Shown here: piece after piece, positions 1 through 10,578 of the stretch
Position numbering within the stretch: position 1 is the first letter of the stretch
Layout: every line of letters starts with the position of its first letter
DNA from: Arthonia radiata
Taxonomy: Eukaryota; Ascomycota; Arthoniomycetes; Arthoniales; Arthoniaceae
NCBI GenBank assembly: GCA_002989075.1
Contig: PSQN01000016.1
Coordinates: forward strand, 3,054,336-3,118,335
Reading direction: 5' to 3'
DNA length: 64,000 bases
Program-made: the position numbers and the translations under genes
Notes under the pieces: generated by a model
Database searches by the model: none
What the model was told of the DNA's origin: nothing
What the model saw: only the letters and a program-made list of their open reading frames with translations

Positions 1-141
1 TTAGTCCTTCGAGATGAGTTTACGCTAGTCCGCATTTGCACAAAAGCCGGGGCCGAGGTGGACGAGTCACGACCATTGGAAATCCAGACGGAAGCTCCAA
101 GTAAGCGCAAAGGTCTTCAGACAGCATTGATCTCTAACACA

Positions 142-1119
142 ATGTCTCTGTTTTTCAAAGGTGCCTTATGGCGCCACGGGCCCTTCCTAGATCTCAGATT
201 ATACCGCTCGCAACCCACATTCCTCCCACGCCTGCGCTGCGACCGCCCACCGAACGTACCCTACCGTCCATTCGCGCAATCCACGAAACCTCCTAAACCA
301 CCCACCAAACCCGCGAGCCCACCACGCTCAAAGGCTCCCGTTACCACAATCAAACCACCTGCTAAAGCGACCCAACCCTACCTCTCCCCAACGACCTCCT
401 ACACCAACCTCCTCTCATCCCGCCGCTCGCCGACACCCCTCTACCAAGCCCCGCCAACCTCCACCTACCCACTAGCCTGCGCACTGATAGGTGGCGGTGC
501 AATAGCTTATGGCGCCTACAACTTCTACGATAGCTTCATGACGCCACACCCAGGCCTCGCGTGGTTCATACCCTGGCTCATGGTGTTCGTCTGCGCGTTC
601 ATGCTCGGTGTTGGCGGATGGGTGATACGGAATGGCGCCCGGCTTGTGGGTCGGGTGAGCGCTGTGCCGATGGCGGATGGCAAGGGGTTGATGATGAGGA
701 TTGAGTCGCGGGGACTGCTGGGAAGGAGCGTGTTTGAGCGGCCGGTGCGGGATGTGAGAGTGGGACCGGGTCTAACGGCGACGAGGATCGAAGGGCTGGT
801 GGGAAAGCAAGTGGGCGAGATGGAGAGATATCCGGCTACTGAGGAAGGGAGGCGGGCTGCGCAGGTGGCGAAAAGAAAAGCTGAGAGGCAGGAGTATAGG
901 GAGTCGCTGAAGAATCCGTTTACGCATATGGCGGCATTTTTTGGGAGCATTTTCCGGCGACTGAGTAGAGGCATACGGAGAGTGGTGGGTAGAGAGGGTT
1001 TTGCGGAGCTGTACGTGAGGAGGAAAGAGGGTGGGCGGTGGCAGACGTGGAGGATGGATGTTGCGGATGGATGGTGTGCTGACGAGGGGATGGGGTTGAC
1101 GAGGCTGCTGGGGCGGTGA
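142..1119 (+). CDS. Putative mitochondrial two-TM membrane protein
   Basis: I do not recognise the family with certainty. The open frame reaches upstream to about position 58, but only through a GTG; the first ATG is at 142 and gives 325 residues. The N-terminus (MSLFFKGALWRHG, then many Arg, Pro and Ser and few acids) resembles a mitochondrial presequence. A Pro/Ser/Lys-rich linker follows, then two hydrophobic segments at about residues 110-130 and 145-170, separated by a short loop, and a basic soluble C-terminal half of about 150 residues. This layout suits an inner-membrane protein with a matrix-facing tail, which is inference. It converges on the BioDA gene with an 85 bp gap. No intron is needed. 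Confidence 0.7.
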   Translation: MSLFFKGALWRHGPFLDLRLYRSQPTFLPRLRCDRPPNVPYRPFAQSTKPPKPPTKPASPPRSKAPVTTIKPPAKATQPYLSPTTSYTNLLSSRRSPTPLYQAPPTSTYPLACALIGGGAIAYGAYNFYDSFMTPHPGLAWFIPWLMVFVCAFMLGVGGWVIRNGARLVGRVSAVPMADGKGLMMRIESRGLLGRSVFERPVRDVRVGPGLTATRIEGLVGKQVGEMERYPATEEGRRAAQVAKRKAERQEYRESLKNPFTHMAAFFGSIFRRLSRGIRRVVGREGFAELYVRRKEGGRWQTWRMDVADGWCADEGMGLTRLLGR

Positions 1120-1204
1120 CTGACGCGTGAGTAGAAGTGTAAGATCAAGAGATCATGGACGTATCGAATATCGCCGACTGTCCAAAGCTGCCATCAAGGG
1201 CTTT

Positions 1205-3676
1205 TCATATGCGTAAAACTTCTCTTAGTCTGCTTTCCCACATCCTCACGTCTTGCTCACTTGTCACTTGACTGGTCATCAAGTACAATACATTACCTAG
1301 CACACGCGAGTGAATGTTCCATCCTGTTTCAAAATTCTCCAGCAGCTTCTTCTGAACAGAGACAGCCGCATCACTAGTGTACCCTGAGTCACTGTCATCC
1401 TTGAACTCGATGGAGAGCACTGTCCCTAAAGCCCAAACGCTGTTGATTTGATCTGTTGCATGGGAGAGCGCCGACACGAACGCCGTTGACCATGTGCTCC
1501 AGATCGGTAACGGAGGGGTCGAGGATACATCAGACTGTCCACCAGGGGCTGTGTTCTTCACCGCATCTCTAAGAGCGCTCATGATCTCAGAGCCCACCGA
1601 CTTGCCTCGCGACCAATCAGCCTTGAAGACATCCCATGAGCCATCTTCATCGAGCCTCGTGAGTTGCCTCAAAGACTCGTTCGCGACCGCACAGCCGACT
1701 GGATGCGCTGTATAGCTATGGCCGTGTAATAACGCGTCTACCTTGCTCGAGGACAACGCAGCCTCAAAGATAGACTCGCTTGCCAAGGTAACAGCAAGTG
1801 GCAGCAGACCGCCAGTGAGGAGTTTTGCGTGCACGGAGATGTCAGGATGCACCTGAATCAAAGAGCACGCAGTCCTGTGGCCCAACCGGTATAGACCGGC
1901 GAAGACTTCGTCAGCGACAATCGGCAGACCGCTCCAGATCTCTTGCGCGGACGGATTCAGACGAGGAGATGGCGTAGACGATGAGAAAAGAGATGTCGAA
2001 GAACGCACGGCCTTGACAAGCATCCGTTGGAACAGAGGGTCTGCGAGCATCATGCCGCCGGCTCCCAGCACAACCGGTTCCAATACGAGAGCGCCGAACT
2101 TTCGCCCTTCCTCTTGTGTGAGCCGCTCAATCTCGCCTTTGATGTAGCGCTCGTATCTCGCAGCGTCTTCGCTTGAGTCTCGACTGGGATCGAAGACGCT
2201 TGGCAAGGAAGCAAATTCCATGTTCGGGCCAAGCTCGTCCTGCAGCTGACTTGGCTTCTCCACGACCCAGGCACCTTTCTTCATCTTGACCGTCGGGAAG
2301 TCAAACCAGTGCCCTCTGCCTTGATACCACGGCACTTTCTTGTTGAACACTGATGGCTCCGACATATCCATTGCACCCATAGTGTCGCCGTGGTAGCTGT
2401 TCTTGAGACCGATCATCTCGATATCGTCGGTGTCTTCTTTCCAACTGTACCTTATCGCTGAAGCTTTGAGCGCCATCTTCACCGCGACCTCCATTCCAGT
2501 ACTACCATTGTCAGAGTAGAAGACACGTTGTAAGCGAGGGTTCTCAAGAAGCAGAAGAAGTCGCTCAGCAAGCGAAAGCGCAGGCTCGTGCACACCGGAC
2601 GCAAACATGACATGCCCGTATCGACTTGCAGCATTGGCTGCCGCCGCTGTGAGCGCCGTATTTGCGTGGCCTAGACCTTGCGTCCACCAAGAAGCGGACC
2701 CGTCAACAGTTGATCGTAGCAAAGACGGGTCGACTTCAGGCGCGCCACCGGAAAGAGGACTTGGAGGTGGTTTGGCATACGTCTGAAAGTAATCGCCATG
2801 TGCCGAGTCAATCACATTGAGGGTACTTGGTTCAATGTGTTGGTGCTGTGTGAACGGCCACCAAATGTGCTTGTATGCTGTGGATGCCATTGAGTCCAAG
2901 CGTTCTATTCGCTGTTCGTGTCGGGCAGCCAGTATCTGAGCGAATTTATGGACTGAAGGTGAGTCGGAGTCTGTGATTGCCACGCTCTCCGCGTTGAGGT
3001 AGTAGTTACTCATAGACGAGTGATCGTGGACCTCAGACTGCTTCGGCGGTGTAGGCACTGTCAACATGGGGATGTTCTCTGCCTTGAAGTAGTTTCTGAA
3101 ATAGTCGTGGTTTTGATAGGTTGCATCTTTGAATACAGCAACGCCCTCAACATCGTATCCGCGCATTCTCAAAGATTCGTATGCTGACAGCGACGTCGAT
3201 ATTCCACCCAACCGCCAATCTGCTACAAAGATCAGTGGCATCCTCACGGAGCGGAACATGTCCGCCTGCGATGTCCCAGACGGACTGGGTGAGTGTGGCC
3301 CTCCTGCAGTCTCCACCAGCATGAAGCCAGGACCTTCTTGTGCATTGGTCCTGATTTGCTGAGAGAGCCTGCTGAGAATCTGCGAGTCAGGAACATGATG
3401 GTTTGCTGCAGCAACGTGAGGGCTTTTGGGCGCTTCGAACTGGTAGAAGTCTTGGGTATTGACTCCTCGGGCGAAGCGATCCAAATGCCACTTGTCAGCA
3501 TCGTCTATGGGCCCCGTTGACACTGGCTTGAGATACCAGACATTGTCCGCCTGCCGCGCATTCTTCGCAGCTCTGCACAGCAGCGTCGAAAAGATAGTCT
3601 TGCCAACATTAGTGTTCGCACCAAAAACTTGATAGACACGGAAGTTCCGCCATAATGTTGAGCCCAAATGAGCCAT
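1205..3676 (-). CDS. BIODA: BioDA: dethiobiotin synthetase / DAPA aminotransferase
   Basis: Bifunctional biotin enzyme of 823 residues, the usual fused size in fungi and plants. The N-terminal third is dethiobiotin synthetase: P-loop GANTNVGKT at residues 19-27, KPVSTG and ETAGG. The remainder is the PLP-dependent 7,8-diaminopelargonate aminotransferase: WWPFTQH, the SDNGSTGMEVAVKMAL cofactor loop, YHGDTMG, the PLP aspartate in ADEVFAGLYRLG and the Schiff-base lysine in HAKLLTGG. It converts KAPA to DAPA (SAM as amino donor in the family) and then to dethiobiotin with CO2 and ATP. The start was set at the ATG at 3676; the longer frame begins with GTG. No intron is seen. A mitochondrial location is usual in fungi, and the short basic N-terminus is compatible. 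BioF and BioB lie about 29 kb away on the same strand. Confidence 0.95.
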   Translation of the reverse strand: MAHLGSTLWRNFRVYQVFGANTNVGKTIFSTLLCRAAKNARQADNVWYLKPVSTGPIDDADKWHLDRFARGVNTQDFYQFEAPKSPHVAAANHHVPDSQILSRLSQQIRTNAQEGPGFMLVETAGGPHSPSPSGTSQADMFRSVRMPLIFVADWRLGGISTSLSAYESLRMRGYDVEGVAVFKDATYQNHDYFRNYFKAENIPMLTVPTPPKQSEVHDHSSMSNYYLNAESVAITDSDSPSVHKFAQILAARHEQRIERLDSMASTAYKHIWWPFTQHQHIEPSTLNVIDSAHGDYFQTYAKPPPSPLSGGAPEVDPSLLRSTVDGSASWWTQGLGHANTALTAAAANAASRYGHVMFASGVHEPALSLAERLLLLLENPRLQRVFYSDNGSTGMEVAVKMALKASAIRYSWKEDTDDIEMIGLKNSYHGDTMGAMDMSEPSVFNKKVPWYQGRGHWFDFPTVKMKKGAWVVEKPSQLQDELGPNMEFASLPSVFDPSRDSSEDAARYERYIKGEIERLTQEEGRKFGALVLEPVVLGAGGMMLADPLFQRMLVKAVRSSTSLFSSSTPSPRLNPSAQEIWSGLPIVADEVFAGLYRLGHRTACSLIQVHPDISVHAKLLTGGLLPLAVTLASESIFEAALSSSKVDALLHGHSYTAHPVGCAVANESLRQLTRLDEDGSWDVFKADWSRGKSVGSEIMSALRDAVKNTAPGGQSDVSSTPPLPIWSTWSTAFVSALSHATDQINSVWALGTVLSIEFKDDSDSGYTSDAAVSVQKKLLENFETGWNIHSRVLGNVLYLMTSQVTSEQDVRMWESRLREVLRI

Positions 3677-4672
3677 CACCGGATTTGAACTGATTGAAGC
3701 TACAGAGCCAATCGGCCTTCGCAGCGAAAGTACTGTCTTTCCCCTGTTGTTGTACACTTGGGTTAATGTTAAAGCGCACCGGGCGGAGGGTCACTAGTCT
3801 CTCAAGCTCATCATAGAGACATCTTGAGACCTGGGAAACGTCAATGCACAGTCATAGAACGTCTATGGTCAATGAGGTCTCCTGTAAGCGTCCAATGGGT
3901 GAGGGGTTCAACCAGCTCAGACGCCGCGGGAAGCTTCGTATATAAGCGGACACTACTCAGGAACTTGTTATCTCTTACTGGCTGCTTGCGGTCTTTTTAT
4001 GCTAATGCAGCGCGGAGCCGGGCGGCGCGAAATGTATACTTCTGCAGTCTCAAATTCAACATAGAGGTGGAAGTATCAAAGGAAGTGGGGCAAGCGCTCG
4101 CGCATCCGAGGCCGAGGTGTCCGCCTCCCTAGGCTGTACTTCTTCTCATACGTGGAGGACTGGGGTGAAGCCTGTGAAGTCGAATTTGACATCGTCACTG
4201 TCATGCTGAAACATCGTTCTCGTTTTGGTGTGTATAGTGGTTTGATATGGGTATTCCAGAAGAAGGCTCACAAAAGGGTGGTCTCCCAGCCACGATCGCT
4301 CACAAAACTTCCGACCGCGCTAAAACTTACGCTAAGGATCCTCACCATCAATAACTCCTTCGGGAACGCCCCCAAGACCACCTCGCAACAAGCATCCGTC
4401 AAACATCCCCACGGGCACGATCTAGCGTACCATTGGAGCTCAAGATGTAATTCAAGCCGCCTCGTACAGGCACAATCGGTCCTGCTTACTTGTTCTCAGC
4501 ATGCATACACACCTGGGGCTGGACGAACCGTAGGCCTGATAGATAAGTTCTGAGGCCCCCGCCGTGACCGTAGCCTTTTCATCCTCCTGAAAACTCGTTC
4601 ACGGTACAAAAGTAATAAAGGTTCTACTATACCAGCCAAGCCATTTCCATAATCCACAAAAAAGGCGAAAAC
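3677..4672. other. Divergent intergenic region, BioDA / MpaB-like
   Basis: About 1 kb between two divergently transcribed genes. A TATA-like tatataag lies at 3939-3946 with a CCAAT-type box (tccaatgg) about 50 bp upstream of it. Two plus-strand open frames (3824-4132 and 4152-4553) have no recognisable domain or coding character, so I do not call them. The region probably holds both promoters. Confidence 0.5.
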
Positions 4673-6004
4673 ATGCAAAAACGCCACCCCATCCCCATCC
4701 AAGATCCCACAACCATGCCCACCGAAACCCTCAACGCCCCCGTCCTCTTCCTCCTCACCCTCCTCCTCGCCTACGCCCTCCTAATCCGCCACGTCCGCCA
4801 CCGCCGCGCCAAGTCCATGGCCGCAAAATACGGCTTCACCGACCGTCAATCTTACGCAACCATGACAGCCACCACCGCGCAGTCCATCCTAGCGCAACTC
4901 GCGACCCTTGAGTTCCCGCGCTTCTACGGCTTCTCCATCTTCTTCGCTATCTTCAAGACCTACGGCTTGCCCTCCACCGCCGCGCTGCTCACCCGCACCG
5001 GCCAGCTCACCTCCGACGCCATGTCCAAGCGCCTCGCGGACACCCAAATCCTTGTCATGGAGATGTGTCTGAACCCACCGGAGTCGCAGCGATGCCGTCA
5101 AGCAATCGCGCGAATGAACTACCTGCACAGCCGCTACCGACAAAGCGGCAAGATCGCCGAGGAGGACATGCTGTACACGCTCTCGCTATTCGCGTTGGAG
5201 CCGGTGCGCTGGGCGCATCATTACGAGTGGCGGGAGTTGACGGAGCTGGAACTGTGCGCGCAGGGTACACTGTGGAAGGCTATTGGCGACGCCATGGATA
5301 TCTCGTTCGGGCCGCTGCCGGGCGTGGATGAGGGATGGAAGGACGGGGTGCAGTTCCTCAATGACATTCAGAGCTGGAGTGAGAAGTATGAGGAGGCTAA
5401 TATGGTACCTGGAGAGGACCAGAAGTTGCTGGCGGACAAATTGATGCGGCATGCGGTCCCGAATTGTCCGGAGGCGGGCGTGTCGTGGCTGAAGCAGGTG
5501 TTTGCGATTATGCTCGGAGAGAGGGTGGCGAGTGCGATGGGGTTGCCGCGGCCGGGGTGGCTGTTGTGGAACTGCTTTGAGAGTGTCTTCTGGGTGCGGA
5601 AGATGGCGTTGCGGTATCTGACGCCACCGCGACCGGAGGGTTGGCGGAAGAAGTGGATCAGCAAGGAGGTGGATAGCAAGACTGGCAGGATACATTCGAA
5701 GGAGTGGTTGACCGAGCCGTGGTATGTGAAGCCGACTCCGAGTTCGCGATGGGGATTGGAGCCGCTTATCAAGAGAGCGATGGGCTCGAAGATGCCAGGG
5801 GATGATGAGGGAAAGTATGCACCTGAAGGGTACATCATCTCTGAGATGGGTCCTGAGTTTGAGAAGGAGAGAGGACAAGAGTTCATGAGAGGCGAGCAGA
5901 AACGAATGGAAGAGTTGAGCTTTGGAACCAGCCCTTTCCATTTCACAGAGGGGTTGCTGGAAGAGGTTCTGGAGAAGGAGCTTTCCATGGAGTGGTCAAA
6001 GTGA
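4673..6004 (+). CDS. MpaB-like ER-bound oxygenase (DUF2236 type)
   Basis: A 443-residue single-exon protein. It starts with a membrane anchor (about residues 22-40, LFLLTLLLAYALLI) followed by a basic RHVRHRR stop-transfer patch. The body shows the features of the MpaB/rubber-oxygenase (DUF2236) family: FPRFYGFSIFFAIFKTYGLP, TRTGQL, ARMNYLHSRY, then DMLYTLSLFALEPVRW and YEWRELTELE, which contain the conserved helices and His/Arg/Asp positions of this heme-binding fold. MpaB of mycophenolic acid synthesis cleaves a prenyl side chain oxidatively at the ER; most fungal relatives have no known substrate. No secondary-metabolite backbone enzyme lies nearby, so a housekeeping or lone accessory role is likelier than cluster membership. 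An alternative start is the second Met at 4715. Confidence 0.8.
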   Translation: MQKRHPIPIQDPTTMPTETLNAPVLFLLTLLLAYALLIRHVRHRRAKSMAAKYGFTDRQSYATMTATTAQSILAQLATLEFPRFYGFSIFFAIFKTYGLPSTAALLTRTGQLTSDAMSKRLADTQILVMEMCLNPPESQRCRQAIARMNYLHSRYRQSGKIAEEDMLYTLSLFALEPVRWAHHYEWRELTELELCAQGTLWKAIGDAMDISFGPLPGVDEGWKDGVQFLNDIQSWSEKYEEANMVPGEDQKLLADKLMRHAVPNCPEAGVSWLKQVFAIMLGERVASAMGLPRPGWLLWNCFESVFWVRKMALRYLTPPRPEGWRKKWISKEVDSKTGRIHSKEWLTEPWYVKPTPSSRWGLEPLIKRAMGSKMPGDDEGKYAPEGYIISEMGPEFEKERGQEFMRGEQKRMEELSFGTSPFHFTEGLLEEVLEKELSMEWSK

Positions 6005-6301
6005 ACGAGGTTGCACAGTGGCATAGGCCGCGAGCATGGTTGTCTCGAGGCGATCAAATGGTGAAGCATACGGCACGATGATGATACGAAGACACGCGGA
6101 CAGGTAACTTACGGGTTGCGGAGCAGGTACCTACGCAGAGTTGTGGGTAATACGCACCAGCAGGCAATGATGTGGGCAAGCGACAACAGAACAGATATCA
6201 AGACCATCAAGCTCTTCCTGCTGTATAACTTGTTCATTAAGCCTGACGTATCACCCACCCACTCGCTCGCATCAGCAACATGTCTCCCTCATCCCCACAC
6301 C

Positions 6302-6973
6302 TCAAACCCTCCCACGCCCCCTCCCCCCCATCCGCCTCGCCCTCAACTTCCCACCCCTCCCCCTCTTCACGACCCCCCTCCTCAACCCCCTCCTAACCCT
6401 CCCCACCCCCTCATAAACACCCCCCGTCTCATCATCATAATTCACACAAAGCACATCCACCAACAACTGCTCCAGCGGGCTCTCCACAAGCCCGTCCTCA
6501 TAATCGCTCGAATGATCCCCATCGCCCCTGCCTGTATAATCATCACCATCACCCTCAAGCGACGCAAGCGCATCCACAATCTCGCCGGCTATATCGTCTG
6601 CATCTGCTCTCCTCAATTTCAGGAAGTTCCCGTCCGTGCGCCGCACTTTCTTGGAGCTACCATCATCTGTGCTCCCGTCGGCGGAGGTGGAAGTGGAAGT
6701 GTCATAATCATCGCAGTCACTGCGATCTACACAGGTGTCGGCGCCGTACGCATAGTACGAGCTGCAGATGTACTCCACCAGCGCCGTCTCGAAGGTCGTG
6801 GAGGGGTAGACGAGGTCTAGGTCTGCGCCGGAGGTGTAGTTGGGGGTTGTGGTGGGGGCGGCGGATGCGGTGGTGGTGGGGATGTCGAGGGCGCGGGGGT
6901 GCGGGGCGGGGTTTGAGGGGAGCGCGAGGGCGGCGCTGGCGAGGAGCGTGGGTGTGAGGTATTGAGGGCGCAT
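6302..6973 (-). CDS. Small secreted acidic Ser/Thr/Asp-rich protein
   Basis: 223 residues from the ATG at 6973, chosen because it opens directly with a signal peptide (MRPQYLTPTLLASAALALP). The longer frame adds a hydrophilic tail that would hide it. The mature part is Thr/Ala-rich, then carries four cysteines within about 60 residues in a Tyr/Asp-rich stretch (YICSSYYAYGADTCVDRSDC), an acidic serine/threonine run, dibasic sites (KKVRR, LKLRR) and another Cys near LLVDVLCVNYDD. The last 35 residues are extremely Arg/Gly-rich, which may mean that the true 3' end is spliced differently. I know no matching family. It could be a wall-associated or effector-type secreted protein; that is inference from signal peptide, size and composition only. 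Confidence 0.5.
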   Translation of the reverse strand: MRPQYLTPTLLASAALALPSNPAPHPRALDIPTTTASAAPTTTPNYTSGADLDLVYPSTTFETALVEYICSSYYAYGADTCVDRSDCDDYDTSTSTSADGSTDDGSSKKVRRTDGNFLKLRRADADDIAGEIVDALASLEGDGDDYTGRGDGDHSSDYEDGLVESPLEQLLVDVLCVNYDDETGGVYEGVGRVRRGLRRGVVKRGRGGKLRARRMGGRGRGRV

Positions 6974-7446
6974 GGTCTTGTTGGCGCGTGGACGGCGGGA
7001 GCAGGGTTCTGGGTGGGTTGTTGAGGGGGCGGATGGCAAAATGCTGTTCACACTTCTGGGTGGTGGAGAGGGATGTACAAGATGCTCAAGTGAATGAGAT
7101 CTTCGTACAAGTCAATACAAGGGTTCTGGTAGGATGGAAGAGATGCTGGACAACAATCTCACATAGCAACGGATGCAGGTCTTCTTATATCAATACTAAG
7201 TGATGTTTACAGCAGGATTGCACAGCGCATGGAGGCGTTCGCATGCTCCTACTGCGCGCCCGCAACACCAACAGACAGCCACGCTGCCAAGGAACCCTTC
7301 ATTGAAATGTAATTGAGCCTCGCCTATGGGGTTCCGCGACTTCAGAGGCAGTTTAGAGGAGACATCAGATCGGAACCAGCCGGTTGTGGAGGTGATAGGC
7401 TGGACCGCAATAGTTCTGGGGGCAGTGGCAAGTACTTAGAATAAGC

Positions 7447-7692
7447 ATGAAGCTAACATTGGTTGTGCACTGCCTATTACTTTTAGGGGCTGGAGGGAGT
7501 TCGCTTGGGGGGGCAGCCGCTTCAGGTAATCGCTGTGACACCGACACGCATGATCCTCATGTGGCGGACGAGTCCAAGGTCTCAGTGCGTGGTTTCGTGA
7601 CATGCGCGTGGCGATTCCCTGCTTCCCTTCGAAGCTTGACTGCATCAGTTGATGCAAATAAACCCAAGGCACAAGGTGATCCCAGAAAATAA
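7447..7692 (+). CDS. Doubtful small secreted ORF
   Basis: An 81-residue ORF with a true ATG. It opens with a signal-peptide-like stretch (MKLTLVVHCLLLLGAG, then a Gly/Ser/Ala run). The rest is short and polar with two cysteines and no recognisable domain. It lies in the long gap between the acidic secreted protein and DPP5. Nothing but the N-terminus supports it, and it may be chance. Confidence 0.2.
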   Translation: MKLTLVVHCLLLLGAGGSSLGGAAASGNRCDTDTHDPHVADESKVSVRGFVTCAWRFPASLRSLTASVDANKPKAQGDPRK

Positions 7693-8000
7693 TAATGATC
7701 TTCAAGCAATTTCGAGAGAGAAAAGTAAAAGTAGACCTGACCCCCCGTGTTGAAGTACGCAAAAGGGAAACAGAGCCTCGCTGGGGTGGCGTGTTGGCGT
7801 GATTGGGTCTGCGCCGCAACGAGGCCGAGACCCTCGGGCCTGGAGAAAGTCTGACGAGACGTTGGTGACGTGCGTGAATACCTGGAAGAAGTCTCCATGG
7901 ATCGTTGAGGGTTAAAGTGGAGAAACAAGAGAGGGTACAATGTCACGGGATATCTGCGGAGAAGAAGGAGGAATTGCACTTGGCCGGTGTTGTCGATGTC

Positions 8001-8138
8001 AGGATAGGTTGCCGAGAAACTGGGGATTTTTTGCCCCGCACCTCTCTCGTCTTTGGATATTTTTGGGGGCTCGCTTGGGGGACAGTTCTGAGCAAAGCCC
8101 CGAGCCGAAAAGCCCTTAATTTCCCGGCAACCTATCCT
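8001..8138. repeat. Inverted repeat, 19-bp arms, ~100-nt loop
   Basis: The left arm (8001-8019, aggataggttgccgagaaa) is the reverse complement of the right arm (8120-8138) at 18 of 19 positions. A gatgtc hexamer continues the symmetry outside both arms with an offset of 6 nt on one side. The centre is not self-complementary. It could be a MITE-like solo element or a hairpin former. I see no clear target-site duplication. Confidence 0.7.
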
Positions 8139-8315
8139 AATATGGACATCATCGTTGCATCGGCAGCCATTGACCATCCTGTCAAGACGACGAACCCGTA
8201 TCAATCTTCTTTGCGAAGTCAAGTAATGAAGAAGTTATTAGCATTAATTGCTGTCGGTAGGCGATAATGCTGATAGTCAGCTACATTACCACACAGACGC
8301 GTCGGCTCCTCGACC

Positions 8316-10578
8316 CTACTGGCCGATAGCATTATTATCCAGCGAGTCACTGATCCCGCTGTGGTAATTAATCCAATTGTAGATCTCGTGATGCCACACC
8401 AAGCTATTCTCCCGGTTGAGCACCCAGTGGTTCTCGTCCTCGAAGTTCAAGAACCGACTCGGCACGCCACGCTCCTGCAGCACGTTGAACAGGTAGATGC
8501 CCTCGGAGACTGGCAGACGGTAGTCCAGCTCGCTATGCACAACGAAGTGCGGCGTGCTGAAGTTGATGGCATGCGCAATCGGATCCCAGCGCTCGTAGTT
8601 GGGCCGGTCATTCCAGAGCGTGCCGTTGAAGTCATGTTGCATAAACCACAACTCTTCAGTGCTGTATTGGTTGAGGGTTGAGGTCGAACCGTCGTGCGTG
8701 ACAAGAGCCTTGAACTTTCGGCCGAGGTCGTGGCCTTGGATCCAGTTGGTCATGAAGCCGCCGTATGAGGCGCCAGCCTCGATGCCGTTGTCGGTGTCAA
8801 TGTAGTCGAGATTGTCATTGACGTAGTTCCAGCAGGACACAATGTCGTCGTAGGGGTAGCTGCCCCAGTTGTTCTGGATGGCATCGGTCAGCTGCTGACC
8901 GTAGGATAGCGAGCCAGTCGGGTTCGGCGCGACAACGACATAACCCTGATCCGCCCAGACGCGGAGGTTCCAGCGGGTGGACCACGAATTGTAGAATGCG
9001 CTTTGAGGGCCACCGTGGATGATGTACGCAAGAGGATACTGCTTGGAGGCGTCGAAACCAGTAGGCTTGACAATCCAGGCCTGCTGCGGGCCAAAGGTGC
9101 CGTCGTAGTAGAAGTCTTCTACATCTTGAGGTCCCAATTCCGCAAGCTCAGGGTCAGAGCGGAAGGCCTCGAACAGCACAGTCTGAGTCGCATCCGCAGT
9201 GTGCAAAATGTAGTAGTCAGCGCTAGACCAGATTGAGGTGTCCTCAACGATGAGGTCCCCGCTCGGAAGAATGTAGAAGTTAGCGACGGCGCCTCCTTGC
9301 GTAAGATTCGTGGGCTTGAAGTTGGAGGCAGCATCGGTAGGGATTGGGAAGATCCGCTCTGTGCCGATGTCTGGGGCGCCGACATACACCAAGCTGCTGT
9401 TGGTAGACCACCGTAAGAGATCTGGGCTGCGGTCCCAGTCCTCTGCGACCACAGTAGGGACAGCTGATGCGACATCCGCAACGTAGAGCTTGTTGCGGTC
9501 AGATTCGTACGAGATGCCATCCTGTTGGAAGTAGGCGACCTTGCTGCCATCAGGGGAGAAACGTGGCGCAGCTGAGGCGCCTTGATGGCCATCAGCGTAC
9601 GCTTGGCTGTCGGGTCCGTTAATAGGTTGAGCTACTGCTGAGCCGTCGTGAGGGACCAGATAGATGTACGACGCGGTGAAGTTTGCTTTCGGCAGTTGCG
9701 GTGCCTTGGTGAGGAAGGCAACAGTTGATCCATCTGGGCTGATGTCGTAATCACCATCGTCACCGAATGGCTGCACAGGCGTTTCTGAGCGAGTCACAGG
9801 AGCAGGGATGCCGGACAGCAAGTTCTTCACACCATTCGAAGACAAAGCGTACGAACCGTCCGCTCCCTTTTCGAGCGTGCCACCAAAGAGAGCATACCTC
9901 TGCTGGGTAAGGTAAGTGTCCCAATGGCGAACGAAGATGTTGTCGTAGAGACGTCCAGTACTTTGAGGCGTTTCTGCAAGCTCCTCGTTGTATGCGGACC
10001 CATTGGCGTATGCAAGAGCATTGGTAAGCCAGGCGATGCCGCCGGACGGTGTGTTGACAGCTTTCAAGCCAGCATATTGCGCGTCCAGCGTGGCGACCAG
10101 GGTCGTGTCGTTCGGCCTCAAAACATCCGCAGTGTACATTGTCATCCCACCCACGATGTCCCCAGCGGTGCTGTTGAGGTAGACAATGCTGGTGCTGGTA
10201 GGGCCAGCCCAGGCAATTTCTGGGACTTCATCTCCGTCGTAGGGCAAAACAGTCTGCGCTCCGCTCTCGAGGTCGAGTAGCTTCCAGACTGTGGTCGCCT
10301 CATGCTCCTCGAATGAGTAGGTGGTCTCGGAGAAAGCTGCCCATTTCTATCATTCGACCTGTACGTCAACGCGGTTCAGTATGGACGCATTCAATGTTGA
10401 GCTTACGCCTGATGGATCTGGGACGGGCGCAGAGCGGCGAGGAGCCGAAAGCATCTGCCTAGATCGAGTGTCAGCGCCGCGGCACAGAATGGCTGAGGTA
10501 CTGGCGTGCTTACTCTGGTGTGAAAGCTGCCACGCTTTGCGAGAGCGCCAGCAGCGCGGTAGCTGCTTGGAACATCAT
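8316..10578 (-). CDS. DPP5: Secreted dipeptidyl-peptidase 5 (S9 serine peptidase)
   Basis: Three exons: 10578-10514, 10458-10407 and 10346-8316, with introns of 55 and 60 nt; 715 residues, as usual for the family. Exon 1 encodes a signal peptide (MMFQAATALLALSQSVAA). The joins rebuild FTPEQMLSAPRRSAPVPDP and SGKWAAFSETTYSFEEH, the conserved DPP5 N-terminus. A beta-propeller with DYDISPDG and PRFSPDGSKVAYF repeats precedes the alpha/beta-hydrolase domain. The catalytic triad is Ser566 (GASYGG), Asp647 (HSELDYR) and His679 (EDENHW). The enzyme removes X-Ala and similar dipeptides from extracellular peptides for nutrition, and is a known antigen in aspergilli. Many N-X-S/T sites fit a secreted glycoprotein. 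Confidence 0.95.

Larger units (their letters stand above)
6974..8315. other. Gap with inverted-repeat element and weak ORFs
   Basis: About 1.3 kb without a convincing gene. It holds an inverted-repeat structure at 8001-8138 (listed separately) and a weak ORF at 7447-7692. A G-rich string cgcttgggggg occurs at about 7502 and again, with slight changes, at about 8072. Confidence 0.5.

Noticed and set aside
525-1148. 207-codon minus-strand frame opposite the first gene
   Set aside because: Antisense shadow of the two-TM protein; Ser/Pro-rich composition without domains.
3824-4553. Two plus-strand frames in the BioDA upstream region
   Set aside because: No domain, odd composition, and they overlap expected promoter sequence.
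5186-6069. Long minus-strand frames of 233-251 codons
   Set aside because: Antisense shadows of the MpaB-like gene, produced by its GC-rich third positions.
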